40,820 nucleotides of DNA from Paracoccus sp. IB05 (lineage in GTDB: Bacteria > Pseudomonadota > Alphaproteobacteria > Rhodobacterales > Rhodobacteraceae). The notes beneath the pieces were generated by a model, which was not told the origin of the DNA, did not search any database, and worked only from the letters and a program-made list of their open reading frames with translations. The stretch is taken from contig NZ_JAEFCF010000049.1 in NCBI RefSeq assembly GCF_016405985.1, positions 1 to 40,820 of the forward strand, in the 5' to 3' direction. How positions within the stretch are numbered: position 1 is the stretch's first letter; each line of letters opens with the position of its first letter. Both the position numbers and the translations under genes were made by a program. This document shows positions 7,383-14,896 of the stretch, piece by piece.

Positions 7383-8090
7383 TTACCCGCACAATCCGTA
7401 GAATCGCCAGGCAAGCTCAAAGGCCGACTGCTTCACAACCTCAGTTGCGGCGGCGTCTTCATCGACGCCCCATTGCTCGCTTTGCCAGCTTTCATCGAGA
7501 CGCGAAGCCTCCCAGGCTTGCCCGGCGTCAATCTGGCCAGAGATCAGCGCCAGCGCAAGCACCAGCGAGCCGGATATCGCCACCAGGTCGTGGAATGCGG
7601 TGAGGCGGAAATTGTCCAGCGCGGCGACCTCGGCGGTCAGCCGGGCGAGGCTTGCCGCAGGCTGCGCCACCGGCACGACGCCGGCGGTCACGGCAAGCGG
7701 CGCCTGCAGGCTGTTGGCCGCCCAGTCGAGGATCGGGTTCCAGACCTCGGCCTGGCGGGTAACAAGGGCAAGCGGGCGCTCGGCGCGGTAGCACAGCAGG
7801 TCGGTCTCGCCGTAAGCTGCGAGCATGGTCACCACGGCCTCGCGCTGTTCACTGAGCTTGTCGATCGCCGAATTGGCCGAGCGGGTCGCCGGCATCGATT
7901 CAGGGTCGATCTTGCCCTGTTGCGCCTCCCACTCCGTGGCGATCAGTTCCGCCAGAGGTCGCGTCGGCACGATCAGCGGTGCCTTTTGCGGCGTGCGGAT
8001 CGCGCGCCCGTCCAGATGGACGGTAAAGCCACCATCGGCCTCGGCAAGGCGTGTCTCTTTCCAGAACCGTTTCGGGGCCCAGGCCGACAT
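7383..8090 (-). CDS. ATP12-family F1-ATPase assembly chaperone
   Basis: 235 residues matching the ATP12 family over full length: KRFWKE near the N-terminus, GGFTVHLDGRAIRTPQKAPL (20-39), AELIATEWEAQQGKIDPESM and PATRSANSAIDKL. In mitochondria ATP12 holds the alpha subunit of F1 during assembly of ATP synthase, and alphaproteobacteria carry the homologue. The ATG at 8090 overlaps no gene but lies one base after the rluC stop, with GGAGG about 9 bases upstream, so the two are co-translated. The bacterial role is inferred from family membership. Confidence 0.9.
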   Translation of the reverse strand: MSAWAPKRFWKETRLAEADGGFTVHLDGRAIRTPQKAPLIVPTRPLAELIATEWEAQQGKIDPESMPATRSANSAIDKLSEQREAVVTMLAAYGETDLLCYRAERPLALVTRQAEVWNPILDWAANSLQAPLAVTAGVVPVAQPAASLARLTAEVAALDNFRLTAFHDLVAISGSLVLALALISGQIDAGQAWEASRLDESWQSEQWGVDEDAAATEVVKQSAFELAWRFYGLCG

Positions 8091-8091
8091 T

Positions 8092-9144
8092 TCAGCGCCC
8101 TCCGAAAGTCTTGAACGGATCAGAGGGGACGTCGTCTTCCTTCCAGTCCAGCGCCTTCCAGGTGCGTTTCATATGGTCCGGGAGCGGCGCCTGGAACAGC
8201 ATCTCTTTTTTGGTGATCGGATGTTCAAACCCGATGGACCGCGCATGGAGATGCAGCTTTTTCGACAGATCACCGCCGATGCCCGCCCCCCAGCCATCGC
8301 CCTGGTTTTCCATATCACCGCCGCCATATTTTCCATCCCCCAGAATGGGATGGCCGATTTCCGCCATATGGGCGCGCAGCTGATGGGTGCGGCCCGTCAC
8401 CGGCTCCAGCGCCATCCAGCTCAGCCGGGTGCCAAGGAACCAGAGGGTGAAATAATCGGTCTGGCTGCGTTTTGCATCCGGGTAGTCTTTGGCCTGAGCG
8501 GGGTGAATGGCGATCATCTTCTCGCCCTCGCCGCCACGACCACGGCCCGGCGCCTTCATCAGGTGGAACTTGATCGAGCCCTGTTTCGGATGCGGCACGC
8601 CGGCGACCACGGCCCAGTATATCTTGCGGGTCAGCCGGTGGCGCAGCGCCTCGGACAGCGCGCGCGCGATGCGGTCGGTCCGCGCCAGCAAGAGGATCCC
8701 CGAAGTGTCTTTATCCAGTCGGTGCACCAGCTTCGGGCGGTCTTTATAGCCGAATTTCAGTGCCTCGGTCAGCCCGTCGACATGGCGGTCACCCTGGCCC
8801 GACCCCCCTTGCGAGGGCAGGCCCGGCGGCTTGTTCAGCACGATGATATGCTCGTCCTTCCACAGCACGCAGGCCTGGATCATCTTTGCATCGGCATCCG
8901 AGACGCCTTTGGTCTGTTCGCGCACCGGGGCCTCGGCGGCGGGCAGGGGCGGGACACGGATCGTCTCGCCCGGCTGCACCCGGTCGGCCGCCTTTGCCCG
9001 CCCGCCTTCGATGCGGATCTGGCCGGTGCGGCACATCTTTTCGATATTGCCCTGGGTCAGTTGCGGAAAGCGCTTTTTCAGCCAGCGGTCCAGCCGCTGT
9101 TCGCCATCATCTTCGGTGACCTGGATCAGTTGAACGCCGCTCAT
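8092..9144 (-). CDS. rluC: RluC/RluD-type 23S rRNA pseudouridine synthase
   Basis: 350 residues. The N-terminal S4 RNA-binding domain (about 15-65: RLDRWLKKRFPQLTQGNIEK, RTGQIRIEGG) is followed by the RluA-family catalytic domain with HRLDKDTSGILLLA (141-154), where D144 is the expected catalytic aspartate, and GRTHQLRAHMAEIGHPILGD. It isomerises uridine to pseudouridine in 23S rRNA; the RluC sites (955, 2504, 2580 in E. coli) are assumed from similarity and could differ. The ATG at 9144 overlaps the crcB stop in ATGA, and the stop is one base from the ATP12 start, so it sits in a tight operon. Confidence 0.9.
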   Translation of the reverse strand: MSGVQLIQVTEDDGEQRLDRWLKKRFPQLTQGNIEKMCRTGQIRIEGGRAKAADRVQPGETIRVPPLPAAEAPVREQTKGVSDADAKMIQACVLWKDEHIIVLNKPPGLPSQGGSGQGDRHVDGLTEALKFGYKDRPKLVHRLDKDTSGILLLARTDRIARALSEALRHRLTRKIYWAVVAGVPHPKQGSIKFHLMKAPGRGRGGEGEKMIAIHPAQAKDYPDAKRSQTDYFTLWFLGTRLSWMALEPVTGRTHQLRAHMAEIGHPILGDGKYGGGDMENQGDGWGAGIGGDLSKKLHLHARSIGFEHPITKKEMLFQAPLPDHMKRTWKALDWKEDDVPSDPFKTFGGR

Positions 9145-9497
9145 GAAAGCTGCCTCGCTAAAGTGACGCCGAGGAAGACGGCGAAGAGTGAAAGGAAGAC
9201 CGAAGCCGCGACATAGGCCAGGGCTTCGGTCATGCGGCCCGCTTCGACCAGTTTCAATGTGTCGAGTGAGAAGGCCGAAAAGGTGGTGAAACCGCCCAGA
9301 AGGCCGGTCATTATGATCGGACCCAGCTGCAGGCGCTGGCTCAGCAGGATCCAGGCCAGTCCGATCAGAAAGCTGCCGGCGATATTGATGGCGGCCACGG
9401 CCCAGGGCGCGCCGAAAAGGGAAATGATCAGATGGCGCAGCACCGTGCCGGCGGCTCCGCCGAGGGCAAGGGCGAGGAGGCCAGAAAAATGCATCAT
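9141..9497 (-). CDS. crcB: Fluoride ion channel CrcB/Fluc
   Basis: 118 residues with four membrane segments. Family motifs are [11 protein letters not shown] (near residue 13), NIAGSFLIG (38-46) and [16 protein letters not shown], the last holding the pore phenylalanines and the central Na+ site of Fluc channels. It exports fluoride as a dual-topology dimer. Two adjacent ATGs (9497 and 9494) follow GAGGGGGT; the second has the better spacing, the first overlaps the yidD stop as ATGA. I saw no fluoride riboswitch; the gene lies inside the rpmH-rnpA-yidD operon. Confidence 0.92.
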   Translation of the reverse strand: MMHFSGLLALALGGAAGTVLRHLIISLFGAPWAVAAINIAGSFLIGLAWILLSQRLQLGPIIMTGLLGGFTTFSAFSLDTLKLVEAGRMTEALAYVAASVFLSLFAVFLGVTLARQLS

Positions 9498-9790
9498 TTT
9501 ACCCCCTCAACCGGCGGGTTTTTCCCGCCGGATTTTCCCTTTTGCAACATTTTATCAAATTCCGGGTCGGCGCCAGGCACCGGATCATACCCCGCGCCAC
9601 CCCAGGGATGGCAGCGGCAGAGACGATGCGCGGTCAGCCAGCCGCCCTGAATGCCGCCATGCCGCGACAGGGCCTCCATCGCATAGGCCGAGCAGGTCGG
9701 CTGAAACCGGCAGCCATGCCCGACCCAGGGGCTCAGCAGCAGCCGGTAGCCGCGCACAGGCAGCGAGAGGAGGAAGGCGAGGGGGCTCAT
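9494..9790 (-). CDS. yidD: Membrane protein insertion efficiency factor YidD
   Basis: 98 residues with the YidD hallmarks: [32 protein letters not shown] and [14 protein letters not shown], with the conserved Cys residues. YidD is a small peripheral inner-membrane protein that helps YidC insert proteins. Its ATG at 9790 overlaps the rnpA stop (ATGA), the standard rnpA-yidD arrangement. The yidC gene that commonly follows is absent here and crcB comes next. Confidence 0.94.
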   Translation of the reverse strand: MSPLAFLLSLPVRGYRLLLSPWVGHGCRFQPTCSAYAMEALSRHGGIQGGWLTAHRLCRCHPWGGAGYDPVPGADPEFDKMLQKGKSGGKNPPVEGVK

Positions 9791-10326
9791 TGCCCTGCTC
9801 CCATGGGTGGCGGTGCCGGCCCGGTCGCCGGGTCGCGCGGCGGCTTTGGCGCCCGTTCGCGATGAACCGAGGCGAAAGCCTCGCGCAGATCGCTCACCAG
9901 ATCACTGAAACCACGGGTGAGGGTTGCCTCCGGCCGTGCCACCAGCACATAGTCCCAGCCTTCGCGCCCGAGCTCGGGCAAAACGGCCCGCGCCACTTCG
10001 CGCATCCGCCGCTTGGCCCGGTTGCGCGCCACGGCATTGCCGATCTTCTTCGAGGCGGTGAAGCCGATCCGCGTAACCTGATCACCATCGCGCCGGTCGC
10101 GGGCCTGGAGCAGGAAAGAGGATGTCCCCTGACGCCGCGCCGAAGCGGCTTTCAGGAAATCCTTGCGCTGCGGGATGACCACAAGCGCCGAATTGTTTGA
10201 TCTGTTCAATTCCGTCACGGACTCTTCCCATCTGCGGGCAGTTGGATGTTCCAAAACGGAAACCGCCGGAGGCTTTTCGGGCTGTCCGGCAAATTGCCTC
10301 ATACCCTTTGCCTCCGGCGGTGCCAT
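9787..10326 (-). CDS. rnpA: Ribonuclease P protein component
   Basis: The core (about residues 50-160) has the RnpA pattern: [40 protein letters not shown] followed by RRMREVAR, and the [13 protein letters not shown] strand. The protein binds RNase P RNA and helps 5' processing of tRNA. I chose the ATG at 10326 (179 aa) because GGAGG lies 8 bases upstream. A GTG at 10215 would remove a 37-residue Pro/Glu-rich extension and is possible. The C-terminal tail after about 155 is Pro/Ala-rich and not part of the fold. The stop overlaps yidD. Confidence 0.92.
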   Translation of the reverse strand: MAPPEAKGMRQFAGQPEKPPAVSVLEHPTARRWEESVTELNRSNNSALVVIPQRKDFLKAASARRQGTSSFLLQARDRRDGDQVTRIGFTASKKIGNAVARNRAKRRMREVARAVLPELGREGWDYVLVARPEATLTRGFSDLVSDLREAFASVHRERAPKPPRDPATGPAPPPMGAGQ

Positions 10327-10367
10327 TATCCGTTCCTCCGGCCCTGCAGGTGCAGGGCGGTGGCAGA

Positions 10368-10502
10368 TCAGGCCGAAAGAACCTTGCGGCCTTTGGCGCG
10401 GCGGGCAGCCAGCACGAGGCGGCCGCCTTTGGTGGCCATGCGGGCCCGGAAGCCGTGGCGACGGGCGCGAACCAGCTTGGAGGGTTGATAGGTGCGCTTC
10501 AT
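10368..10502 (-). CDS. rpmH: 50S ribosomal protein L34
   Basis: 44 residues from [20 protein letters not shown] to RKVLSA, the complete and unmistakable L34, too short for most gene tracks. It precedes rnpA by 41 bases in the conserved rpmH-rnpA order. The intervening bases contain the rnpA ribosome binding site. A near-consensus promoter lies about 165 bases upstream. Confidence 0.97.
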   Translation of the reverse strand: MKRTYQPSKLVRARRHGFRARMATKGGRLVLAARRAKGRKVLSA

Positions 10503-10663
10503 TGCGGCATTCCTTCTGCGTTTGTTGTGGCCAGGGGCCTGTTTCCAGGCCTTTCGGCCATATCTCGCGGCCTCGCGGCCATATCTCAGTCGGATGCCTG
10601 TCGCTGCTTTCCCACGGGCGCCTGGACGGCGCGGGATTCGCGGACGTTGATCCTGAAGCCCGG

Positions 10664-10692
10664 CCTATAGGGGCAGCCGACGCCCAAGTCAA
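10664..10692 (-). promoter_or_regulatory. Promoter of the rpmH-rnpA-yidD-crcB operon
   Basis: On the minus strand TTGACT (10692-10687), a 17-base spacer and TATAGG (10669-10664) form a near-consensus vegetative promoter. Transcription would begin near 10657, giving a leader of about 155 bases before rpmH. No other gene is annotated between it and the histidine kinase start at 10938, and the leader (10503-10657) has no gene. Confidence 0.65.
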
Positions 10693-10937
10693 CGTATCCT
10701 GACAGGAAACCCGGCAGATTTGGCCCGGTTTTGCAGCTTTTGCATCGGTCTTCCCATACTGTCCAACCTGCCCGGGATTTGCTAGTTATTTGCAGGAACC
10801 GGCGGGTCAGACGGATCCCTGCCGCGCGCAGCCCGCCGCAATGCGGTGCAAAGCCTCTGGCGGGACTGCGGCGGGTGGCAAAGCGGGACAGCAGAGCAGA
10901 CGGCCAGTGCGGAAGCCCGGGCCGAAGGAGGGACGGG

Positions 10938-12386
10938 GTGACGCAGAGGCAAAGCGGGCGGCGGTTTTTGCGGACCTTGTCCGGCCGTTTCCTCATGCTG
11001 ACGGTCATTTTCGTCCTTCTGGCCGATGTGCTGATTTTTGTCCCCTCGCTTGCCCGCTACCGCGCTGATTTTCTGCTGGAACGCTTGCGTCAGGCGCAGA
11101 TCGCGGTGCTGACCCAGCTGGCCTCGGACAGCGGGGTCTCGCCCGAACTCGAGGCGGAACTGCTTGCCAATGCCGGGGTCTATAACGTGGTGCTGCGGCG
11201 CGACGATATCCGCCAGCTGGTGCTGTCCTCGCCGGTGCCGGAACCGGTCCATGCCGATTACGACCTGCGGCTCTCCGGCCCCTGGGAGCTGATCCGCGAT
11301 GCGCTTTCGACGCTTTTCGATCCCGAGCACCGGGTGGTGCGGGTGATCGGCAGCCCGGTGCAGGAGGGCGGCCAGCTGATCGAGATCACCATGCCGCAAG
11401 AGCCCTTGCGCAAGGCGATGCTGCTTTACGCCTGGCGGCTCCTGCTGTTTTCGGCGCTGATCTCGGCGGTGATGGCGGTGCTTTTGTTCCTCGCGGCGCA
11501 GCGGCTGATTGTGCATCCGATTCGGCGCGTGGTCTTGCATATGAAGGCCTATGCCGAGGCGCCCGAGGATGCGCGTACTGTGATCGAACCCTCGGCCCGG
11601 GTCGAGGAGCTGCGCGAGGCCGAAGAGATGCTGGCCAGCATGCAGCGTCAGCTGACCGGCGCGCTGAAACAGCGGGAGCGGCTGGCGCAGCTTGGCGGCG
11701 CGGTGGCGAAGATCAGCCATGATCTGCGGAACATCCTGACCACGGCGCAGCTGTTTGCCGACAGAATCGAAGGCAGCGCCGATCCGGTCGTGGCACGCTC
11801 GGCGCCGAAACTGGTCAATTCGATCAGCCGCGCGGTCAGCCTTTGCGAGGCGACGCTGACCTTCGGCAAGGCCGAAGAGGCGCCGCCGCAGCTGACGCGT
11901 TTTCCGCTGGCCGTGCTGGTGAATGAGGTGATCGAAGGCGAGGGGCTGTCCAGTGGCGAAGACCTGCAGCCCACGGCCCTGGTGACCTCACTTACAGATA
12001 TCGCACCGAATCTGTCGCTCCGCGCCGATCGTGAGCAGCTTTACCGTGTCATATCGAACCTGATCCGGAATGCGCGTCAGGCGATCGAGGCGACCGGCCA
12101 GGCCGGCACGGTCGAGATTTCCGCCGGAGAGAGTGATTCTGAATGGTGGATCAGGGTGGGCGACACCGGCCCGGGCCTGCCGCCAAAGGCGCGCGAGCAT
12201 CTTTTCGCGGCTTTCCAGGGCGGCGTGCGCAAGGGCGGCACCGGGCTTGGGCTCGCGATCTCGTCTGAGCTGGTGCGGGGCCATGGTGGCCGGATCGAGC
12301 TTTTGCACAGCGATTCCGAGGGAACCGAGTTCATGATCCACCTTCCGAAGGTCGCGCTGGTGGTCGATCCGCAGCAAATGGAGTGA
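10938..12386 (+). CDS. Membrane sensor histidine kinase, orphan
   Basis: The GTG at 10938 is chosen because AAGGAGGGA ends 6 bases upstream and no similar site precedes earlier in-frame codons; this gives 482 residues. Layout: TM1 about 19-37, periplasmic sensor region about 40-160, TM2 about 163-187, HAMP about 188-240, and a HisKA domain with KISHDLRNIL where H261 is the phosphorylated histidine. The ATPase domain has the N-box SNLIRNARQAIE, G1 GDTGPGLPP and G2 GGTGLGLAISSELVRGHGG. All motifs are intact, so it should be active. No response regulator gene is adjacent (ribosomal operon on one side, tRNA on the other), so its partner and signal are unknown. Confidence 0.92.
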   Translation: MTQRQSGRRFLRTLSGRFLMLTVIFVLLADVLIFVPSLARYRADFLLERLRQAQIAVLTQLASDSGVSPELEAELLANAGVYNVVLRRDDIRQLVLSSPVPEPVHADYDLRLSGPWELIRDALSTLFDPEHRVVRVIGSPVQEGGQLIEITMPQEPLRKAMLLYAWRLLLFSALISAVMAVLLFLAAQRLIVHPIRRVVLHMKAYAEAPEDARTVIEPSARVEELREAEEMLASMQRQLTGALKQRERLAQLGGAVAKISHDLRNILTTAQLFADRIEGSADPVVARSAPKLVNSISRAVSLCEATLTFGKAEEAPPQLTRFPLAVLVNEVIEGEGLSSGEDLQPTALVTSLTDIAPNLSLRADREQLYRVISNLIRNARQAIEATGQAGTVEISAGESDSEWWIRVGDTGPGLPPKAREHLFAAFQGGVRKGGTGLGLAISSELVRGHGGRIELLHSDSEGTEFMIHLPKVALVVDPQQME

Positions 12387-12402
12387 GGCTGCATTTTGTC
12401 TC

Positions 12403-12431
12403 TTGCATCCCTCCGCCACGCCCTCTAGATA
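12403..12431 (+). promoter_or_regulatory. Likely promoter of tRNA-Arg
   Basis: TTGCAT (12403-12408), a 17-base spacer and TAGATA (12426-12431) lie so that transcription would start near 12438, seven bases before the tRNA. Confidence 0.5.
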
Positions 12432-12444
12432 CCGGCCTCACAGC

Positions 12445-12521
12445 GGACCCATAGCTCAGCTGGATAGAGCACCAGACTACGAATCTGGGGGTCGGGCGTT
12501 CGAATCGCTCTGGGTCCGCCA
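12445..12521 (+). tRNA. tRNA-Arg(ACG)
   Basis: 77 bases that fold as a cloverleaf: acceptor GGACCCA / TGGGTCC, D-stem GCTC / GAGC, anticodon stem CCAGA / TCTGG with loop CTACGAA (anticodon ACG), and T-arm GGGCG-TTCGAAT-CGCTC with one G-U pair. The discriminator G and the CCA end are encoded. A34 is expected to be changed to inosine, reading CGU, CGC and CGA. Confidence 0.97.
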
Positions 12522-12531
12522 TAGAATTCAA

Positions 12532-12565
12532 GGGGTTAGCCGAGAGGCTAGCCCCTTTTTCTTTT
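12532..12565 (+). terminator. Terminator of tRNA-Arg
   Basis: GGGGTTAGCC (12532-12541), loop GAGA, GGCTAGCCCC (12546-12555) with one G-U pair, followed by TTTTTCTTTTC. It is a strong rho-independent terminator 11 bases after the tRNA. Confidence 0.93.
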
Positions 12566-12733
12566 CTCCGTGTAAGCACTGTGTAAGCAGCTTGTCGAAA
12601 GCGCGGGTGGATTCGCACGGGTCGCTTCCAGACTGGATAGCGGTTCCGGGACCGTCTGGCCTATGTTGAAGCTAAGAGGCTGGGAGTCGGTTAGGCCAAG
12701 CTAGACGGCCACCGCCGCGAACTGGACTAACAC

Positions 12734-13068
12734 ATGGAATTTGCTTTACTCATTCTTGCGCTCATAGCCGCAGTTGTTTGGTTTTTTGCGGGGCAAGCGC
12801 CCGCCTCAAGAAAAGCCCCGTTCTGACGAAAACCCCCGTTACGGTAGATTTCCGCCCTTTGAGCAGCAGAGTGCGCGCGCGGTTCCCAGCAGAACAGAGG
12901 TCCGTGGAATGGCCTATATCGTTGATGGGCACACGCTGATTATCCAGAAAACTCAGATACGTTTGTTTGGCATTGATGCCCCGGAGTTAGACCACCGTCA
13001 TGGGAAAAGTGCCAAGTGTGCGTTGGTGTCGTTGTGCAAGGGGAAAACGGGTCGTGCAGAGATTACTG
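12734..13068 (+). pseudogene. Thermonuclease (SNase)-like protein, frameshifted and truncated
   Basis: From the ATG at 12734 the frame gives a membrane anchor, MEFALLILALIAAVVWFFAG, and stops at 12824-12826. The following frame continues the same family: PFEQQSARAVPSRTEVRG, then YIVDGHTLIIQKTQIRLFGI and DAPELDHRHGKSAKCALVSL up to RAEIT at about 13066. An indel near 12797-12820 therefore split the gene. The SNase metal-binding motif normally reads VDGDTL, and here Asp is His, a further sign of decay. The C-terminal half (DRYGR-type region) is missing where the sequence runs into an opposite-strand gene. Such anchored nucleases are common in Rhodobacterales; this one is not functional. Confidence 0.75.
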
Positions 13069-13120
13069 CGCAGGCCACCAGTTCGGCCATGGTGTAAGGA
13101 TCCTGTGCTTCCTCTGCCAT
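12998..13120 (-). pseudogene. Truncated gene following the 137-aa protein, probably phage-derived
   Basis: The ATG at 13120 overlaps the stop of the upstream minus-strand gene as ATGA and has GAGGAACC upstream, so a real translationally coupled gene began here. The first 18 residues (MAEEAQDPYTMAELVACA) look genuine. At about 13068 the sequence enters the antisense of the nuclease pseudogene and stops after 40 codons. It is a junction-truncated gene, whose original product I cannot identify. Confidence 0.5.
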
Positions 13121-13533
13121 CACGGTTCCTCCGGATCGGTGATCGGCGGCAGCGGGATCACGGGCCAAGTTTCATCAGGGGGCAGCAGCACCGGCACAGG
13201 CGGCAGCATAGCCCTCGCCAGCACTTTGACCGCTGCACCGATAGAATCCCCGGCTTTCACAGCCATGACGTTATACAGGGTGCCACCGTGCTGGATCAGG
13301 AACCCATGGTCCAGCAGGCTATCGGTGACGACTGTCAGGGTCACGGCCCCGGCGTCCTTATCGTCGCTGTAATCGCTCAGCCAGAGGCCCAGCTTGTCTT
13401 CGGACGGCAAGTCCCGGAATCCATGGGTACGCTGCACCTCACGAAAAACCACCTGTCCCGCGTCATCATAGACCACCACCCCTTCGGGGCTGGCCTCGGC
13501 CATGTAGATCACAGCCGGGGCGTATAAGCGCAT
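13120..13533 (-). CDS. Unknown protein, possibly phage structural (137 aa)
   Basis: 137 residues from MRLYAPAVIYMAEASPEGVV to a Pro-rich tail (PPVPVLLPPDE, PPITDPEEP). The ATG has AAAGG just upstream. The composition is mixed and protein-like, predicted mostly beta, with no signal or membrane segment. I recognise no family. Its coupling by ATGA to a following gene, now truncated, and its place behind a tRNA suggest remains of a prophage late operon, but this is inference from context. Confidence 0.6.
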   Translation of the reverse strand: MRLYAPAVIYMAEASPEGVVVYDDAGQVVFREVQRTHGFRDLPSEDKLGLWLSDYSDDKDAGAVTLTVVTDSLLDHGFLIQHGGTLYNVMAVKAGDSIGAAVKVLARAMLPPVPVLLPPDETWPVIPLPPITDPEEP

Positions 13534-13823
13534 TGCCTTTTCTGGCGAGGTTGCGAGAGATCAAGCAGAGTCCCGCTGGAAGGCACCAACTGTCCATGGC
13601 CCTGAAGCGGGTGAACGGGCCCGGTTCAAGGGCTTCGATTAGGGACAGACACCGTTGGGACCGGTGAAGGCTCCGCTTGTCTGAGCCAGGACCAGAATTA
13701 TTCTCCTGTTGGGGTGCGGCTCTCGGAAAAGATCGACTGCGGACGCCGTGAATGGCAAATGCGGACCGAAACCTGTCAATTGCGGCAAGTTTGCCCGCAG
13801 GTGACAAAACGCTCAGGCAGAGG
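13534..13823. other. Intergenic remnant, no supported gene
   Basis: 290 bases between the phage-like gene and the glycosyltransferase-like gene. Short frames on both strands lack ribosome binding sites and recognisable similarity. It is probably the decayed distal part of the accessory insertion behind tRNA-Arg. Confidence 0.4.
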
Positions 13824-14693
13824 TCAGAACCACTGCCCGGGTTCCATCAGACCCAGATCCATCAGCTGGTGGCTGTCCCAGCGGAACGCCTCAGAGCTGT
13901 GCCAGCGGAAGCTGCGGATCTCGTTGCGGCTGCCGGGATTGGTGCGCAGCGCTTTGGCGGTGCGGAACGAACAGACCGCTGCGGTGAGATTGTGATGCCA
14001 GGGGCAGGCAAAGGTGTTCATCTCCTCATCCGAGAAGGTGAAATCCGGCCTGAGTTTTACGCCCTTCGTTGCGCGAAACAGCGAGATACGGTCGATCTTG
14101 CGCCGGGTCCAGGGCACGTGTTCCTCGAACCGCCAGCGCAGCCCGCCGAAGAAATCCATCTGGCGCTCTTTCTCGGCCCAGTCGCGCTCGGGATCCTTGC
14201 GGGCCAGCGCGTAATAGCCGGCGCGGTCGAGATGGGCGTGGTCCAGCGAGACCGCATTGGGATGGGCGGCCAGATCGCAGGAATACAGATCGACCACATA
14301 GCTGAGCATCGCACTGCGGCGCTCTTCGCTGTGGAAGGTGGTCAGATCACGGATCGAGCGGGTCTCGCAAAAGGGGAAGAACAGGAATTCGGCGTTGTAG
14401 CAGTAGTAGATCCATTCGCCCTGGATTCCCTGGGCGATGAGGTTCACGGCCGTGACAAGCGCGTCTTCGGCAAAGGCATCGGTTTCGATCCGGTCGATCT
14501 GCGCTTCCAGCTCGGGGGGCAGGATGATCTCTTCGCCGGCCAGCAACACGACACGCCCGAAGCCCAGCCTGAGGTGATGGCGCAGCGTGGCGGCGGTCTC
14601 GCAATTGTCCTCGGCAAGGATCAGCGCCACAGGGCCCTTGCCCGGTGCGGGTCGTGCCATTTCCAGAAACTGGCCAATTGAACTATACTGCAT
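13824..14693 (-). CDS. Glycosyltransferase-like protein (GT2/GT92-type)
   Basis: 289 residues from MQYSSIGQFLEMARPAPGKG at 14693; an ATG 42 bases upstream is possible but gives an Arg/Pro-rich leader without a better ribosome site. An N-terminal Rossmann-like segment, PVALILAEDNCETAATLRHH then LGFGRVVLLAGEEI, is followed by WIYYCYNAEFLFFPFCE, corresponding to the W(x)n-D-x-DEFLFxP region of GT2/GT92 glycosyltransferases but with Asn-Ala-Glu where Asp-Leu-Asp-Glu is usual. A Trp/Phe-rich C-terminus (FRWHSSEAFRWDSHQLMD) follows. The donor-metal site may be altered, so activity and substrate are uncertain. It is divergent from miaB. Confidence 0.7.
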   Translation of the reverse strand: MQYSSIGQFLEMARPAPGKGPVALILAEDNCETAATLRHHLRLGFGRVVLLAGEEIILPPELEAQIDRIETDAFAEDALVTAVNLIAQGIQGEWIYYCYNAEFLFFPFCETRSIRDLTTFHSEERRSAMLSYVVDLYSCDLAAHPNAVSLDHAHLDRAGYYALARKDPERDWAEKERQMDFFGGLRWRFEEHVPWTRRKIDRISLFRATKGVKLRPDFTFSDEEMNTFACPWHHNLTAAVCSFRTAKALRTNPGSRNEIRSFRWHSSEAFRWDSHQLMDLGLMEPGQWF

Positions 14694-14896
14694 GTCTCGC
14701 CCGGGTGGTGTATCGGCCCGCATCCGGCCGCGCATAAGACTCTGCTATCACGCCGCCGATGACAAGACGTTACCCGGACAGGCATGGCGGTGTATGGCCG
14801 CACAAATCCGCAAAGCGGGCCTGGTCGCAGCCCTGCCGGGCATGGCGTTGCCCCGGGCGGCCCGCGCGTGTAAAAGCGCGCTCCAGGAGGCACGCC

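Noticed and set aside
12403-12669. A plus-strand frame encoding PIAQLDRAPDYESGGRAFES
   Set aside because: This is the well-known false protein made by translating through a tRNA gene, here tRNA-Arg.
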